A model generated the notes under the pieces. It was given only the letters and a program-made list of their open reading frames with translations, was not told the DNA's origin and did no database searches. The translations under genes and the position numbers were made by a program. From Gemmatimonadota bacterium (lineage in GTDB: Bacteria; Gemmatimonadota; Gemmatimonadetes; Longimicrobiales; Gaopeijiaceae), in contig JAOUPR010000025.1 in the NCBI GenBank assembly GCA_029879725.1, positions 1-43,994 on the forward strand: a DNA stretch of 43,994 bases, written 5' to 3'. Shown piece after piece: positions 41,996-43,994 of this stretch. Positions within the stretch are counted from its first letter, which is position 1. Each line of letters starts with the position of its first letter.

Positions 41996-43114
41996 GTGAC
42001 GGAACCGAGTTCAGGGCAACACGCGGGAGGCCGGACGGGTCTGGTCTGGGCCATCGCCCGCGTCGTCTACTTTCTGGCCCTCCTCTACCTCTTCTTCTTC
42101 AGCATCGAGTTGATGAGCTCCGCCTTCAAGATGGCGGGAAGGGGGTTTGCGGAGCAGTTGATCAACACGGCCGCGGATCCCGTGGCCGGACTCATCCTCG
42201 GATTCCTGGCCACGAGCCTGATCCAGAGTTCGTCCACCACCAGCACCATCGTGGTCGGGCTGGTGGCCTCGGGCGCTCTCACCATCGAGTTGGCGGTCCC
42301 CATCATCATGGGCGCCAACATCGGGACCACCACCACGAACACCCTGGTCTCCATGGGCCACGTGACCCGCCCGGCGGAGTTCGAGCGGGCGTTCGCGGCC
42401 TCCACCGTCCACGACTTCTTCAACGTCCTGGCGGCGCTGGTGCTCCTCCCCGTGGAGATCTTCTTCCACCCCATCCAGAAAATGGCCGTGATGTTGCAGA
42501 GTGGGTTCGAGGGGGCGGGCGGAATGAGCCTGGCGAACCCGTTGAAGGCGGTGATCAAGCCGGTGACGGAGATCTTCCTCGAGGCGATCCCCCACGAGAT
42601 TCCGCTGGTTCTCATCGCGCTGGGCATCCTCTTCGTGGCCCTGCAGCAGATGATGAAGGTGATGAGGGGCGCGGTCCTGGATCGCCTGGAGGGGCTCTTC
42701 AGCCGCGTCCTCTTCCGCAACGAAGCCGCCAGCTTCGGCCTGGGAATGATCACCACCGCGGCGGTGCAGAGCAGCTCGGCCACGACGTCACTCATCGTCC
42801 CGTTGGCCGGCACGGGCGTGCTCTCCCTCAAGCAGATCTATCCATACACGCTGGGCGCCAACGTCGGAACGACGGTCACCGCCATCCTCGCCTCCTTCGC
42901 CACCGGCAGTCCCGCGGCGGTGACCGTGGCGCTGGCCCACCTGACGTTCAATATCCTCGGAATCTGCGTCTTCTACCCCCTCCGTGCCGCGCCCATGTGG
43001 CTGGCGAACGCGGCGGGAGCCCTGGCGGCCCGTTCCCGAAAAAATTCCGCGGCGGTCATCGCGGTGTACATCGTGTTGCACATCGTCCCCATCGTGTACG
43101 TGTTCTTCCTCTAA
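41996..43114 (+). CDS. NptA-type Na+/phosphate symporter
   Basis: 372 residues from a GTG at 41996 (AGAGGA upstream). Inverted repeat fold of the Na/Pi cotransporter family shown by the two QSSS motifs, LIQSSSTTSTIVVGLVASG and AVQSSSATTSLIVPLAGTG, each followed by GANIGTT or GANVGTT. About eight membrane spans. Many homologues carry a PhoU domain at the C-terminus of the same chain; here PhoU is a separate gene 23 bases downstream. It is expected to take up, or in some bacteria release, phosphate. Confidence 0.93.
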   Translation: MTEPSSGQHAGGRTGLVWAIARVVYFLALLYLFFFSIELMSSAFKMAGRGFAEQLINTAADPVAGLILGFLATSLIQSSSTTSTIVVGLVASGALTIELAVPIIMGANIGTTTTNTLVSMGHVTRPAEFERAFAASTVHDFFNVLAALVLLPVEIFFHPIQKMAVMLQSGFEGAGGMSLANPLKAVIKPVTEIFLEAIPHEIPLVLIALGILFVALQQMMKVMRGAVLDRLEGLFSRVLFRNEAASFGLGMITTAAVQSSSATTSLIVPLAGTGVLSLKQIYPYTLGANVGTTVTAILASFATGSPAAVTVALAHLTFNILGICVFYPLRAAPMWLANAAGALAARSRKNSAAVIAVYIVLHIVPIVYVFFL

Positions 43115-43137
43115 AGAGCACTGGAGGCTTTCGAATC

Positions 43138-43818
43138 ATGTGGAAGGATATTCTCTCGCTGTTCAAGGGTGGGGGGCTCTGCGAAGAGGCCTACCAGGAA
43201 GCGCTCCTCATGCTCCAGGAGTCCCACGGGATGTACCGCGACGCGGTGGCGGCGCTCCACCGGGAGGGTGGGCTCGCCGAGGACATCTATGAGCGCGACC
43301 GGCAGATCAACAAGTACGAGCGCAGCGTGCGCCGGAAGATCGTGACCCACCTCTCCGTGTCCACCAAGCCCGACATCAACATGGGGCTGGTCCTCACCGC
43401 CATCGTGGTGGACATCGAGCGCATCGGCGACTACACGAAGAACATCGTGGAGTTGGCCGTGGGGCTCGACGAGCCCTTCGACGCCCTCGAGCTCGGGGAC
43501 GACGTCCGTACCGTGGAGGAGACGGTGGGGCGGATGTTCGACAACGTGACCCTGGCGCTGAAGGAGTCGGACGAGGCCCGCGCCCGGACCGTCATGGAGG
43601 ACCACTCCCGGGTGGCGGCGCTCACGGAGGAGGACGTCCTCAAGCTCCGGCAGAGCAAGGTCCTGTCCGGCCGCTCCGGTCACGCCGTCACGGTGGCGCT
43701 CTACCTGCGGTTCCTCAAGCGGGTGAGCGCGCACATCAAGAACGTGGCCACCAGCGTGGTGAACCCGTACCACCGGATCGGGTTCCGGGAGAAGGACGGG
43801 AGCGACCGGAACGGCTGA
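43138..43818 (+). CDS. PhoU-domain protein
   Basis: 226 residues, all helical, from the ATG at 43138 with GGAGG upstream. Two PhoU repeats: the first contains YERDRQINKYERSVRRKI and VVDIERIGDYTKNIVELA, the classical metal-binding E-x-x-D motif region; the second, weaker, ends with FLKRVSAHIKNVATSVVNP. Only one clear D-x-E-R-I-G-D motif is seen, fewer than in PhoU of the Pst system. It follows the NptA-type gene and probably tunes that transporter; no pst or phoBR gene is near. Confidence 0.9.
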   Translation: MWKDILSLFKGGGLCEEAYQEALLMLQESHGMYRDAVAALHREGGLAEDIYERDRQINKYERSVRRKIVTHLSVSTKPDINMGLVLTAIVVDIERIGDYTKNIVELAVGLDEPFDALELGDDVRTVEETVGRMFDNVTLALKESDEARARTVMEDHSRVAALTEEDVLKLRQSKVLSGRSGHAVTVALYLRFLKRVSAHIKNVATSVVNPYHRIGFREKDGSDRNG

Positions 43819-43884
43819 CGGGTCCAGGGCGACGGGATCATCCGTCACCCTGAGGCGTACCACGGGAGAGTAGCCGTCCCGAGA

Positions 43885-43900
43885 ATGGGAGCATTCCCAT
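43885..43900 (+). promoter_or_regulatory. Hairpin covering the start of the last gene
   Basis: ATGGGA and TCCCAT form a 6-bp stem with a four-base loop. The left arm contains the GGGAG ribosome-binding site and the right arm the first two bases of the start codon, so both would be hidden when folded. Confidence 0.4.
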
Positions 43901-43994
43901 GGATCCGGGTCCCGCAGGCAAGCACATCCTCGGTCTGGACGTCGGCTCCGTCTCCGTCTCCGCTGTGGAGCTGGGTCCCGACGGGGAGGTCGTC
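43899..43994 (+). CDS. BadF/BadG/HgdC-type ATPase (partial, N-terminus)
   Basis: Only the first 32 codons lie in the window (MDPGPAGKHILGLDVGS...). The LGLDVGSVSVSAVEL segment is the phosphate-1 loop of the ASKHA fold as seen in 2-hydroxyacyl-CoA dehydratase activases and BadF-type ATPases. Other ASKHA kinases share GxDxGS, so the family within the fold is tentative. Start chosen for the GGGAG nine bases upstream. Confidence 0.55.
   Translation, partial: MDPGPAGKHILGLDVGSVSVSAVELGPDGEVV

Overview
The window is one compact, very GC-rich bacterial chromosomal segment. The best guess for the source is a member of the Gemmatimonadota or a close relative in the FCB group. The reasons are a SusC/SusD outer-membrane pair with a lipoprotein signal, DUF6090-type membrane proteins and a Y-family polymerase-like gene followed by a DUF6504 partner, all on a background of very high GC and short intergenic spacers. 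This placement is inference; there is no rRNA gene to confirm it.

Positions 1-32,994 are mostly housekeeping DNA. From left to right on the minus strand there is an ECF sigma factor cut by the window edge, an HU-type DNA-bending protein, carA, then (after a plus-strand RNase H) lipB and the three genes of a 2-oxoacid dehydrogenase complex (E1 alpha, E1 beta, E2). The glycolytic block gap-pgk-tpiA-secG follows, then an eleven-gene run read as yicC-gmk-rpoZ-coaBC-udg-dnaB-ispD-tsaC-arginine phosphatase-aroE-comF, most of them joined by 4-base stop/start overlaps. A pepA, outer-membrane receptor, susC, susD run follows. The strand then switches to plus for an SDR oxidoreductase, an ImuB-like inactive polymerase with its DUF6504 partner, recX and a membrane M50 protease with CBS domains.

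At 33,102 there is a tRNA-Pro(TGG). Its 3' end is repeated as a perfect 24-base inverted copy just downstream and again as a 15-base direct copy, with a UUCG-loop terminator between the first two. About 300 bases of dense small hairpins follow, and then four genes with a different feel: a creatininase-family hydrolase, two single-span DUF6090-like membrane proteins and a secreted alpha/beta hydrolase (33,550-36,574). This is the part of the window most like an inserted accessory locus, and the best candidate for an undescribed system.

The right end (36,668-43,994) returns to common functions: pheA, an MFS transporter, a dual-specificity-phosphatase-like lipoprotein divergent from an ACR3 arsenite pump with a metallophosphoesterase, an NptA-type Na/phosphate symporter with a separate PhoU protein, and the first 32 codons of a BadF/HgdC-type ATPase. 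No CRISPR array, insertion sequence, integrase or rRNA gene was seen.
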